From Ochromonas danica (Eukaryota; Sar; Chrysophyceae; Chromulinales; Chromulinaceae): a stretch of 64,000 nucleotides of DNA. The stretch covers positions 115,742 through 179,741 of the forward strand of contig VKHL01000055.1 in assembly GCA_015146655.1 (NCBI GenBank), written 5' to 3'. Below are positions 11,901-22,800 of this stretch, piece by piece. Each line of letters opens with the position of its first letter. Position 1 is the first letter of the stretch. The translations under genes and the position numbers were made by a program. Under the pieces are notes generated by a model. It searched no databases. It was not told the origin of the DNA and saw only the letters and a list, made by a program, of their open reading frames with translations.

Positions 11901-13911
11901 AGACCGAAGAGAAGATAAAGATGGGGCAAGGGCGCTAGGCAGTAGTTGGGAGAGCTATCTCGTGGAGAATCTCAAGCAGCCTGCTAAGTTGATGGATATT
12001 AAGATGGGCACCCTTTCAACCCTCTATAGTAACTCCAACCATGCCGAGGTTATTGCTTTACCTGATGGTATGATTGGTGATGATGGCATGGATGCTGACC
12101 TTGCCCTTGCCCTGCAACTGTCTCGAGAATCTTACATTCAACCGCCACCTACAACTCCCTCAGGTTCGAACAAATCGGGCGATGTTGTTGCTTCAAAAGG
12201 GGATGGAATGATAAGCAGTGTGCTACTGACAAACTCTTTGGTTCAAGATATGGGCAGTGATGTGTTGCGCTTCCTCTTTGAAGTGACGATGGATAATCGT
12301 GTAGCGTCTATTACGGAATACTGGAGGAAGCAAGGAAGCTATCTGCTTTTGTTACTTGCCTTAGCAGAGATTAGCTCTGTCTTTGCGACTCTTTTCATCC
12401 AACGAGATCTTCTCTCAGTAGGCATCGACATGATTCTTGGTGAACAGAGCCCTCTCGTGAATAAACTGTATTCTGTTGGAGGGAATGGAGGGGTTAGAGT
12501 GGGATATTGTGCATACCGCAAGAAAAGAGCTCCATCCAGTTACCTTTCGCTTTCTTCTTCAGCCAATGAAGATACACTCAAGCATCTCCCAAATTGGTCT
12601 CCTCTGCTCGATCTTCTATTGCTGCTTCTGCAACACTGTCATCTAGAAGGAGAACGTATCGGTCAAGGCAACACTGGCAACAATAGTAGCGTCATGAGGA
12701 AGAGTAGCAGCACAAGCGATGAAAATATTACTCCTCCTTTAGCTCCTGTGGTGGAACTTTCGGAGTGGGACAAAGTTTGTCTAACTTCGAAAGCCTTCTA
12801 TTCTGTCCTTGTCAAGCAAAAGCGCTACACATCTCGTCTAGTTGCTTTGCTGCAACGTCTTTCGGCTGGAGGAGGAGGAGGTGGTGGTGGAGGTGGAAGC
12901 AAAATAACGGCGACCAAGCATCCATACGCCACTCGATCTTCTCTACGCGCCTCCCAATCAGTTAATGATAATAGAGAGGAGAGTATTCAAGAAGTGATCT
13001 ACACAATAGTGGCCGAGGTGATCAACGAGGAAGTTTCTTCTAGTCCTCCGGAGCATCTCAGTCATCTTTTCAATCTAATGGATGCCTTCATTGGCCTCCA
13101 GGATGGCTATGCTCATCGACGTATAAATTCTCTGTTCGCCAAGGTTGGCGATGGCGGAGGATTTGGCAATAGTCGATCTGGTGCAGGATCTGTATCCACC
13201 GTGGCAACTACTGCGGGAGGAGGATTGCTAGAGACCTACCGCGTCTATGCACAGCAAGGTGTGAAGACAAACACAGTGCTCGTCTTTATTCGTTCTTTCC
13301 TCGCACTCTTCGGGCGCCACTCTTTGCTCTTCCAGGAAACCATCTGTTCTTCCTCCGCCACTGTCACTGAGTGGGCGAGGTGGATGGCACGCTTCTTGGA
13401 CCACTACATCCTCACTGCCATTAGCACTACCTCGACCAACACGGCTCCCAATCCGACATCCTCGACACAAGGAAGTATGGAGGGAACTTCAGCCGGGCTT
13501 GCCGCGACGACTTCCACTACAACAAGCACTACTTCCGGAGTAGCAAGTGGAAATTTGATCATGGTTTATGGGGAGGAGGAAGAAGACGAACGACCAACAA
13601 GTTGGTTGCAACGCGCAGAGAAGACCATGCAATTGCTTACCACTGTGCTGCTCTCCTGGGACATCGATGTGTCCACCCTCTTGTCTTCTAGCACTACTGC
13701 ACCCGTTGCTTATGCATTGCCAGCTATCACTCCCTCTGCCCCAACTTCTTCCAATCATAATGTCCACTTTGGGACTGTAGTGAACGTTGACAACAGTCAT
13801 CGTTCGACAGCGACTGGTGGAAGTTCTGGAGGAGGGTCAGCGATGCAGTTAATGGATGGAATGACAGACGAGGAGTTGGAGCAGTTCCTTGCTTCTCAAT
13901 CTATGTATTGA
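2997..13911 (+). CDS. Giant ubiquitin carboxyl-terminal hydrolase, USP9X/USP24/USP34 type
   Basis: A cysteine protease that removes ubiquitin from proteins (peptidase family C19). I assemble seven exons: 2997-3090, 3170-3218, 3266-3470, 3578-3649, 3804-3957, 4037-9239 and 9279-13911, giving 3469 aa. All introns are GT-AG and two are tiny (47 and 39 nt). The N-terminal ~1950 residues are helical-repeat-like scaffold, with a ubiquitin-like stretch around residues 1205-1305 (VEALVQAIAEVVGLSPEQLKI). The catalytic domain starts at about residue 1980: the Cys box GLRNLGATCYLNSLLQ holds Cys1989, QEDACEYLLLL is the QQD-like box, and GHYLAYL (His about 2346) is followed by WLEYND with the Asn/Asp. DADLALALQLSRES near residue 2865 is a ubiquitin-interacting motif. 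The ATG at 2997 has an A at -3. Assignment to one of the three animal USPs is uncertain; the length is closest to USP34. Confidence 0.9.
3683..3717. repeat. (CATAC)n microsatellite in a USP intron
   Basis: Seven near-perfect five-base units lie inside the intron between exons 4 and 5 of the USP gene, so length changes would be tolerated. Confidence 0.9.
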
Positions 13912-14367
13912 TGTCCTATCTGCTCATGTGGTTTTGTTGTAGGGCTGAGATAGTCTTTGTTAGCAATTATCTGCTGCTAGTAGTTTATTAAGCCTTGCTC
14001 TACATCCTAACGGTTAGGTTAGGATGCTAATTATAGTTGAAGATTTGCAAAACTTTGTAGAGCTTTATAATTGCTTCACTAGTTGTATGGTAGAGCCTAT
14101 CAACTGGAAGTAACACAATGCACAGGAGGAAAACACGATTGCATGCGATGTGATGGTGCTATAGATACACATGGTGTGATAGTGCTGTAATCGTAAAGTT
14201 AAAGGTTGCTCTCTGTCACTGCACACAATATCAATCTAAAATGATCACTTTTTACACTTCATCATATCTCTGTTATTAAGCGCAGTACCTATTGCTCAAC
14301 CAAAAGCAAACAAAGCATAAAAAGATATAATCAAATCATATAATACTATAAAGAACACAAAAAGGAA
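13912..14367. other. Intergenic: USP 3' flank and tRNA 3' flank
   Basis: Holds the USP 3' untranslated region and AT-rich spacer. No gene seen. A short inverted repeat around 14008-14025 (CCTAACGGTTAGG) could form a small hairpin in the transcript. Confidence 0.5.
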
Positions 14368-14440
14368 TGCCTCGAACCGGGATCGAACCAGTGACCTTAA
14401 GATCTTCAGTCTTACGCTCTCCCAACTGAGCTATCGAGGC
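14368..14440 (-). tRNA. tRNA-Phe (anticodon GAA)
   Basis: On the minus strand a 73-nt cloverleaf can be folded. It has a 7-bp acceptor GCCTCGA/TCGAGGC with discriminator A, D arm GCTC-AGTTGGGA-GAGC, anticodon stem TAAGA/TCTTA around loop CTGAAGA (anticodon GAA), and T arm ACTGG-TTCGATC-CCGGT. The A box and B box promoter sequences (TAGCTCAGTTGG, GGTTCGATCCC) are intact, there is no intron, and CCA is not encoded. A T5 run just past the 3' end on the minus strand (A run at 14359-14363) fits RNA polymerase III termination. Confidence 0.97.
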
Positions 14441-14566
14441 TTCACATACTCCACTGGACAGTCAACTAATAGAAACTGTACGAAAAGAACGGTTTTCCTT
14501 CCTTTGCTCTATGATGAACAACATGTTTTGATTGTCTATCAGTCTATTACCATTACCATTACCATC

Positions 14567-15042
14567 ATGTCTGATAAGAAAGAAGAACATAAGCTAGTCT
14601 TTCATCATCGTCTCCATGTGAATTATTTCCTCATGGCTCTAAACTCTCTTCCATCTCATTATGTGGGACTGGATAGTTCGAAGATGTCCGCCATTTACTT
14701 TATCAGCACTGCACTGGACCTTCTACACGTCTTAGAAGACCCTGTCAGACAGAGACTGATTGACTCCATCTACTTCTATCAACTCCATCCCTCTGAGTCA
14801 TCCTCCTCTGAGTCAGATTCAGTCAATCAGGGAGTCTTCGGATTTCTCTCAGGTCCTACACTAAAGAATGACTATTATCCTGCTTTGACCCAAGGAGAAA
14901 ATCGTCGTTATTCACAAGGTCATATTGCTATGATCTATACTGCATTAGCTTCATTACTTATCTGTGGAGATGATCTAACACGTGTTAATCGTCAAGCTAT
15001 TGCACAGGGTCTACATTTATTACAACTTACCGGTACCGGTAA

Positions 15043-15084
<42 letters not shown>

Positions 15085-15874
15085 TACCAATAGTTCCGGT
15101 ACCAGTTCCGGTAGTTCCGGTAACGGTACCGGTACAGCTAGTAATACACACAACGGATCTTTCTCAACGTATCTCTACGAAGGAGAACATGATTTACGAT
15201 TTGTCTATTGTGCATGTGCTATAGCTAAGATATTAAATCTATGGGATGCTATAGCAATAGGTCCATGTGTAGAGTATATACGATCATGTTGGTCTTATGA
15301 AGGAGGATTTGGTTTACATCCTTATAGTGAAGCACATGGTGGTGCTACCTATTGTGCTTTAGCTTCATTAGCTTTATTAGATGAATTAGATACTGTATTA
15401 ACACCCTATGAACAACAAGCTGTTATTACCTGGTGTGAACAACGTCAATTAGATCATCGAGGTAGTGGAGGAGGAGGAGGAGGTGGTGATGGTGGAGGAG
15501 GAGGTGGTGATGGTGGAGGAGGAGGAGGAGGTTTCCAAGGTCGTGCTAACAAAGCAGCCGATAGTTGTTATTCCTATTGGATTGGTGCTTCTCTGGCTAT
15601 CTTGGGGGTCTTCCCTCAGAGTGATCAACAGTCTACCAGAGCTTTCCTATTGGATCAATGCCAACGAGGGAAGATGGGAGGCTTTGCGAAGAGTCCTGAC
15701 CAAGGCTATCCAGATCTTATCCATTCCTTCTATTCCTTAGCCTGGCTAGCATTGTGTCAGCAGCAGCAGCAGCAGGGGGAGCAGGAGGAGCAGGAGGTGA
15801 AGGCATTGGATCCTCTGTTAGCCATTCCTATGGAAGCTGCGAAGAGAGTGAGTCAGAATAAGAGGAAGAAGTAA
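14567..15874 (+). CDS. PGGT1B: Protein geranylgeranyltransferase type I, beta subunit
   Basis: Catalytic beta subunit that attaches geranylgeranyl to CaaX proteins such as Rho/Rac GTPases. The frame is a single exon of 435 aa; I chose the ATG at 14567 (ATCATGTCTGAT) because no earlier in-frame ATG exists. The alpha-alpha barrel repeats are clear: GVFGFLSGP, YEGEHDLRFVYCA, CWSYEGGFGLHPYSEAHGGATYCA, GFQGRANKAADSCYSYWIGASL and MGGFAKSPDQGYPDLIHSFYSLAWLAL. The zinc ligands expected in this family are visible as the D-x-C pair in AADSCYSYW and the His in DLIHSFYS. GFQGRANK is characteristic of GGTase-I beta rather than farnesyltransferase or Rab GGTase. Two low-complexity inserts (poly-Ser/Thr/Gly near residue 165 and poly-Gly/Asp near residue 305) are encoded by trinucleotide runs. 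The alpha subunit is not in the window. Confidence 0.9.
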
Positions 15875-16103
15875 GAAAGTAAGATGGTAGTAGTAGCAGG
15901 AGAAGGAGGAGGAGGAAGGGTAGTGTTGTGTTGTTTGTTAAGTTAAACTTGTAGTAGTAGTAGCAGGAGGAGGAGGAGGAGTGGATAGACTAACAGTTAA
16001 CTTACTACATCATCATCTCTTACTACAACAACTACCTATTCCACACAACAATCATTACTACTACCACTACCACCACTCCTCCTCCTGCTTCTCCATACTA
16101 CCT

Positions 16104-17834
16104 CTACTTCTTCCCTCCTCCTCCTCCTGCTGCTACTGCACCTCCTTTCTTCCCTCCTTTACCACTAACTGGTACAGCCACACTACCACTACCACTACCA
16201 GCAGTAGTAGCAGTAGTAGCAGGACCATGTGTCTCAATCAAATCCGCAACATTAATAGGAAACCTCAAGATAGCTGCTACCCCTGTATAGGTATTCAATT
16301 CTACCCCACTTTCATGATCATTAGAGAAACGATAGACTTGTCCACCATTAGCTTTAACTGCTTCCATTAATATCATTACTTGACTACGTTGTGTTAAATC
16401 TTCATTATTACGATAGACTGTCTCACTAATTAATAACGTATCTATTGCATACAACTCACTGGCTAGTAATACTTCCGGTAAGCCATAACAAACGCGTTCT
16501 TCCTCCCCTGCTGAGTGGCCATTATGGCCTAACAACAGGTCTTTAAACGCGTCTAAGGCTTTAACTTCCTCTCCTGCTTTAATATTGTTAAGTTGATTCA
16601 TAACATTAGCATTGGATAGTAAGTCATCAATAGCATTACGATGACCTGAGATAGTTGTCATCTTCATGAATTTCCCTTTCTGACTAAAGATTGTACTGCC
16701 ATTACAACAATTACCACTACTACCACTACTACCACCACTACCTCGTTCACTACCTCGTTCACTACTATTGTTAGCTTCTTGTAGAGCACGATGTAAGAGG
16801 TAGTTCATAAAGTCATCTTGTATACTTTGTAAAGGTGATCCAATAATAACAATCTTAATCGTATCCATGGGTATAAAGGTTAAGATCGCATCATAACACT
16901 CTTGATAGAAGCTTTGCATAGCCTTTTGATACCCTCCTCCTCCTCCACCACCACCTCCTCCTCCTCCACCACTAGACTTCTTCTTATTACCACCACCACC
17001 ACCACCACCACCACCTCCTCCTCCTCCTCCACCACCACTAGGTATATTCTTCACAATACGTCTACATGTCTTAATCATCTTCGAGGAGGTAATAAGACAG
17101 ACATGACCTAATCCTTCTTGCATGACAACTACTGCTATTTCAGCTCTTTTAGTAAAGTCTGACAAGTCATCTAATATCATTAAATGACGATCTTCCCAAC
17201 GTGTCTTAGTAATAGTGAAAGGTCGTGCTAGTTCAATCTCAAGGGTATGATATTGTCCCATACGAATATGTTCATTCTCTTTCATGTTAGGACCATTTAG
17301 ACGAAGAGAACATTGAGAAGGGTCAAACTCGACTTTTTCGACTTGAATGGTTACACGCATCTGTAGGAGGAGGAGGAGGAGGAGGAGGAGGAGAGAGGTA
17401 GTGTTAGAGGTAGTGGTAGTGTAAGGTAAGGTAGTAGTTAACTTACCTTAACACGTGTCTTGTCTCTTGCACCAGACAAACTCTCTGTGATTACCTATCA
17501 ACACACACACGCACACACACACGCACACACACACACGCACACACACAGGGTTACAGTACACACGGTGCAGTAGTTAGCCACAGTGGTGATTAAAGGAATT
17601 TCATAACTCGGGTAGTAGCAAGTAGTAGCAGTAGTAGGAGGAGGAGGAGGTAGGAGGTGGAGGAGGAGGAGGAGGTAGTAGTAGTAGTCTTACATTTCTG
17701 ATAGTGACGGCTTCAATGATGTCACCCTGTACGATGAGTTGATAGAGATGGAACATGTCGTCATCTTCTTCTGCTTCAAGTGACACGTCACCTCCTCCTG
17801 TCTTACGATCTATCACCTTGCGAAGAATCTTCAT
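16104..17834 (-). CDS. PELO: Pelota/Dom34 ribosome-rescue factor
   Basis: eRF1-like protein that, with Hbs1, splits stalled ribosomes in no-go and non-stop decay. Three exons on the minus strand: 17834-17694 (47 codons: MKILRKVID...EDMFHLYQL-type N domain), 17494-17447 (16 codons, VITESLSGARDKTRVK) and 17360-16104, giving 481 aa. Domain A motifs (MKILRK, AVTIRN), the central domain (VVVMQEGLGHVCLITSSM-like segment, then DTIKIVIIGSP) and the C domain (LPEVLLASELYAIDTLLISE, GVAAILRFPI) are all present. It lacks the GGQ of eRF1, as expected for Pelota. Oddities: a long poly-Gly tract with a lysine break splits the central domain (about residues 157-193), a Gly/Ser insert precedes KGKFMKM, and the C-terminus is Gly/Lys-rich instead of the usual acidic tail. 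Intron 1 carries a CA microsatellite. Confidence 0.95.
17502..17547. repeat. (CA)n microsatellite with CG interruptions
   Basis: An ACACACACGC-like run lies inside intron 1 of the Pelota gene. Confidence 0.9.
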
Positions 17835-18228
17835 CTCTCTCTCTCTCTCTCTCTCTCTCTTACTTGAACTACTGCACTGTACCCTCTACTTGTGGCCTCT
17901 GGTCTTGTTGGTGAGGGAAGGAAGGACACGTGCAGCGACAGAGAGACAGTGACAGTGACAGACACTCACCAAAGAGTGAAAAACAGACTTTTAAACCTTA
18001 CTATTATTATGTTGCGTGACACGGTCTGAAAAGTGAATATTCGTTGTGTTCGTTAGTGTAATTCCTTAATTCATTGTTTAGGTTAGTCTAGCTGCTGTGC
18101 TATGTAGACCTACTTGATCAGGAAGGGTAACATAACAATGCATTACAGCAGAATAACACACCATACTACAACACACACAGAGACAACAACTACCACCTTC
18201 TCCTCCTCCTCCTGCTGCTACTACATCT
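17835..18228. other. Pelota promoter and TPR-gene 3' flank
   Basis: Begins with a (CT)n run at 17835-17862, which on the Pelota strand is a GA repeat directly before the start codon and probably part of the 5' leader. The rest shows no gene. Confidence 0.5.
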
Positions 18229-19371
18229 CTATGACTGCTTCGTCTTTGACTTCTTCTTAAAGATAGTTCGTAGAATCATTAGTACTACCCTCAAGATAGC
18301 AGCAAACAATAACAAGAAAGGTCTACAGAAGTACCACCAGAACAACCACAACACTTGCCCTACCCACCCTCCTCCTCCTCCTGCTACCACCACCTCCTCC
18401 TGCTGCTCCTCCACTACCTCCTCCTCCTCCTCCACCTCTTCGTGAGAGTCGTCGTGCGGGTAGATGTCAAGGGCTTGAGCCTCGAAGGCTCTCTGCAGGG
18501 ACTTCTTCATCTGTTCCTTGGCTAGGCGATCCTTCCTCATACCCTGCTGGCTTCTATCGACTAGCTTAGCTAACGACTGCCACTCTTCTCTCGTCAGATC
18601 CATACAAGCTGAAGACGACGACGATGATGATAAAGAAGAGGTACACTCCTCCTCCTCCTCCTCCTTCTCCAGGGTAGTAGTAGTAGTAGTAGCAGGAGGA
18701 GGAGGTGGAGGTGGAGGAGGAGGAGGGGAGGAGTGGGTAGTCTTCCAGTCTAACAAGGTCAAGAAGTTCTCTCTCGCTTCTTGATAAGCTGCTACCTCTA
18801 ACAAGGCCTTACCTCTTCGATAAAGAGCTTTCAGACAGAATGGTCTGAGTGCTATGGCCTGGTCACAGAAGAGGATCGCCTTACTCCATTGGCCTAGCCT
18901 CATACTACAAGCTGCTAGATTACATAGCACAGGGATGACTAGACTGTCCACATTACCTCCTCCTCCTCCTCCTCCTGCTCCTCCACCACCACCTACTCCT
19001 CCTCCCTCATGGAAGTTAGTGGCAGCCAAGGCCTGTACATACCTCCCCATAGCCTCCTCATAGCGTCCCTCTTGATAGAGAGCATTGCCTTCTAACTTGG
19101 TCTCTATCGCCCAGTCTAGCTTCTCTTCAGATGAGAGATGTTGAAGTAGTTGAGCACTAGAAGCAACCTGTGCACGAGTTGTTAATAACTTCATATCTTG
19201 AGCAGCCACAGGCTGAAGAAGTCCATCTGCTGTAGGGCGTTTAATCTCAACTGTCATACCTGGTAAGGTAGTGGAAGAGGTAGAAGAAGACTGTAGGTCA
19301 GACATGACTTTTAATAGAGGGTCTTGTTCTTCTTGTGGTGATGATGAAGAAGAAGAAGAAGAAGAAGACAT
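18229..19371 (-). CDS. Tail-anchored TPR co-chaperone-like protein
   Basis: Single-exon frame of 380 aa. After a poly-Ser start, residues about 85-215 form three TPR-like repeats (AIETKLEGNALYQEGRYEEAMGRYVQAL; LVIPVLCNLAACSMRLGQWSKAILFCDQAI; CLKALYRRGKALLEVAAYQEARENF), the arrangement seen in FKBP-type and TTC co-chaperones that bind Hsp90/Hsp70 C-termini. Asn and Lys/Arg residues expected for a carboxylate clamp occur (GNALY, CNLAAC, ALYRRGKAL). The C-terminus has one hydrophobic helix of about 25 residues (VLWLFWWYFCRPFLLLFAAILRV-like) followed by KKKSKTK, a classic tail anchor, so it probably sits on the ER or mitochondrial outer membrane facing the cytosol. No FKBP domain is visible. Poly-Gly, poly-Pro, poly-Thr and poly-Glu runs are inserted between repeats. 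Divergent from the UBR gene. Confidence 0.75.
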   Translation of the reverse strand: MSSSSSSSSSSPQEEQDPLLKVMSDLQSSSTSSTTLPGMTVEIKRPTADGLLQPVAAQDMKLLTTRAQVASSAQLLQHLSSEEKLDWAIETKLEGNALYQEGRYEEAMGRYVQALAATNFHEGGGVGGGGGAGGGGGGGNVDSLVIPVLCNLAACSMRLGQWSKAILFCDQAIALRPFCLKALYRRGKALLEVAAYQEARENFLTLLDWKTTHSSPPPPPPPPPPPATTTTTTLEKEEEEEECTSSLSSSSSSSACMDLTREEWQSLAKLVDRSQQGMRKDRLAKEQMKKSLQRAFEAQALDIYPHDDSHEEVEEEEEVVEEQQEEVVVAGGGGGWVGQVLWLFWWYFCRPFLLLFAAILRVVLMILRTIFKKKSKTKQS

Positions 19372-19867
19372 GATAATGATGATGAAAATGATGTCTTTTC
19401 TATTTTATTTTATTAATTTATTTTATTCATTATTTATTGAATTTTGCCTCCTCGCGCGCAAGACAATAATATAAGACAACACATCTGCCATGCACAGTGT
19501 GCTATTGTTATTATTGTATTGCGTGCATTATATTCCCGCGTAATAGAATAATAATTAACATCATCTTGAATCACTCAGTCAATCACTCACTCACTTGGTC
19601 ACTCAATTGAACGAAAAGAAAGAAAGATTGAGAGAAAGGGAGTAGTGTGACTTGATTTGACTTGACAAAGTACTATCCAAGTATTATATCTGTGAAGAGA
19701 AGAATCAATCCTCTCTCTATTCTTTATCATCATCAACATCATCAATATCATCAATATCATCATCACTCATCACTCATCATATCACTAACTTGTCAAAGAA
19801 AACTGAAAATCTTCATTTTAATTCACTGACTCACTTTATCTTCTTCATTATTTTTTCAGTTTCTCTT
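19372..19867. other. Divergent promoter between TPR and UBR genes
   Basis: About 500 bases, AT-rich, with ATCATCATCAATATC-type trinucleotide repeats at 19727-19780 directly upstream of the UBR start. The frame is open upstream of the UBR ATG but contains no earlier ATG. Confidence 0.5.
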
Positions 19868-22800
19868 ATGACAAGTAGTCAATCAACTTCTCAGAAGCGT
19901 TCTATTACCTATGACCTCTCACTATTGCATGACGAGGAGGAGGAGGAGGAGGAGGTCAGTGGGAGGAGGAGGAGGAGGACAGTCATCTGGTCCACTACCT
20001 CTGGGGGGTGTCCTACCATTGACCAACTCTCTCATCTCCTACCCTCTACCTTGTCTTCGTTAGCCCTCTCTGATCTCACAGTACAGATCATACGACATGT
20101 TCCTTTGAACTCTTTACCTGTCCTATTGAATCATTTGATTTGCTGTTATTGGAGGTCTCCTCCTCCTCCTACCTCTACCACCACCACCACCTCCTCCTCC
20201 TGCACCACTACCACTGCTAAGCTAGACTTCCATCAAGTCCAATTATTAGCTGCGCGGGGGAAGAAGTCCGTTTGTGGGCACGTGTTTAAGAAAGGTGAAC
20301 TAGTGTGGACGTGTCGACAGTGTGCTAAAGACCCCACCTGTGTACAGTGTGACCCCTGCTTTAGAAGAAGTAACCATCAAGGACATGAAGTCTACTTCCA
20401 TCGTGCTTCAGGCAATGGGACAGGTTGTTGTGATTGTGGAGATAATGAAGCTTGGTCTAGTCATGGCCATTGTCTAGATCATAACCATACTAACACTACC
20501 TCGAACACTACCTCTAACACTACTACTAGTACTGCCAGTAGTAGTAGCAGCAGTAGTAGTAGTAGTAGTGAGGAATTACACAATCCCGCTAAGGAATTAC
20601 CTAACGATCTTCAACGTGGCTTACGTGCAGTCTTAAAAGGAATAAACAGTTTCTTTGTGAGTTATCTAACAGCTTATGTTCGATCATTTGAATCCTTTGA
20701 TCATAATGAATATATACAAAAGATGAGACTGTATAGTCCTATGGAGAAGATTGTAGCATCTTTACATAATGATGATGTTCATACCTTCCAAGATGTCATT
20801 CAAGCATTACATGCTTTAGGTCATTCTGTACATGATGCACGAGTATTAACAGAGCAGGTAGATCAAGTAGGTCATGCTCTAGTCTATTCTGGTGTGTTAG
20901 CCTCCTATCAACAGTTAGAACAGTGCTATGACAAGTTAGTGGTACGTAGTGGGCTGATCTTCTCGATGATGCCCAAGGAGGTGTACCAGATGCTACCCGT
21001 TATACCTGCTCTCATTAGATGGTGTCTAGCATTGGGAGAGATGCAGGAAGGATTGAGACGAGTGATTGTTGAGGAACTCTTGATTGACTTCCGAGAGCAG
21101 GAGGAGGAGGAGGTGGAGCAGCAGGAGGAGGAGGGGAAGGGGAAGGGTAATGCTGGAAGGAAGAAGAAGCGTTCTCCCTATTCCCTCTCTGCCTTAGACA
21201 GTGAGAAGTGGTCGTTCTACCAGCGCTTCGAGTGCTGCAAGGTGTTGGAGGAGGAGGAGCAGTTCCCCTTCGAGGTATCTCAGTTGTCTTCCTTCGAGAC
21301 ACTCTCGCTAGACCATCTGCACGGCAACCTCTCCCTCTCACCTGCACAGGCACTCGCTGCTGCACTGGGAGGAGCAGGAGGAGGAGGAGGAGGGGAGGTA
21401 GCAGCAGCAGGAAGTGGAGGAGGAGCAGGAGGAGGTGGTGGTGGTAGCCTAGACTATGACTTCAAGCATCGTGTGCGCTACCCTTTCCAGCGCTGCCCTC
21501 CCTCTACCCTCGCCCTCCTCCTCCTCAGTAGTGCTTTTGCTCCTCCTCCTATAGTGCACGCACTGTCTGACCTGGTCATTCGCTTCCAATACGACGCGCT
21601 CTTCAAGGCAGCCTATGCACAGCTGTTCACCTTGCTCTACCCTTCCCTCGTCCTGCTCTACCACCGCCACTACGGCACCGCTGACCACTCCCTGCTACAC
21701 TCCTCGGTACAGTTCTACACTGCCCAGTCCATAGCAGAGACGATGAGCTCCATGGGTATCCTTCCTCCTCCTCCTGCTCCTCTTGATGGTAGTAGTGGTA
21801 GTGGTAGTGGTAGCAGGAGGAGGAGGGTGTTGGGTGAGGAGGGTCAGGATGAGAAGAGACTGACTCTCTCCAACATGCTTGTCAATACTCTTCACGCCAT
21901 TCTCCTTGACTGTGGCTGTCCTAAACACCATGACGTCATCGAACTACCACCTCGACGTGGTGGAGCAGCAGGAGGTGGTGGTGGAGGAGGAGGATGGCGT
22001 AGCACAGATGAAGACTTCCTAGGACAGCATGCTATTCGCACGAAGAGATACTCTTTCATTACTCGTGACTTGGAGTTCCTCACTTGTGATCGAGTCTTCT
22101 GCTTGTACCTTCTACTTGGAAGAGTCGACCCTGGCCTGGTAAGTTAACACTCCTCCTCCTCCTCCTCCTACTACTACATCGACTACCACATGGCTCATGG
22201 TCTTCTTCTTCTTCTAGATGGATGCCTGGGTAGACTTGTTCAAGCTCTTACAGAATCTCCATGGGTAAGCCTCCCCCCTCCTCCTCCTCCTCCTCCTCTG
22301 GTAGAGTCAGTGACGCTGTTTCCACTGTGCTACTGTTATTGTCTTGCATAGGTTCAAGCGACAGCTAGGCATGCATGTGGAGACAGAAGACACTGCCTGG
22401 GTACATGCCTTGGAGCTGTTGCTTCACGTGGACGATGCTAGCGACCACTTCATCTCTCGCGCTCTCTTCAACCAGGCCGCGCAGCTCACTGTGCTCTCTA
22501 CCATCTCCTCCTCCTACTGCTCCTGTGCTACCGCTACTGCTACTGCTACTGCCTCCTCCTACTGTTCCACCTGCTCCCCCTCTTCTATCTCTTCCTCTAC
22601 CTCTCCTTGGGAGATTGTGGATGAAGACCATCTTAAGCGATTGCGTGGACAAGCTTTGCTGCAGGGGGTAGAGAAAGTCATTCGAGGCCTGGGGGACTGG
22701 CTGAAGGAACAGGGAGAGGTGGAGCAGGAGGAGGAGGAGGAGGAGGTCGCTACCTCTCGCACTCACTCAGGATCTTTCCCATTCGCCTCCTCCTCCACCA

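Noticed and set aside
15981-16370. Plus-strand 129-aa frame rich in Ser, Tyr and His
   Set aside because: It is antisense to the Pelota C-terminal exon and arises from trinucleotide repeats.
18518-19063. Plus-strand frames with poly-Gly and poly-Pro
   Set aside because: They are antisense shadows of the TPR gene's homopolymer runs.
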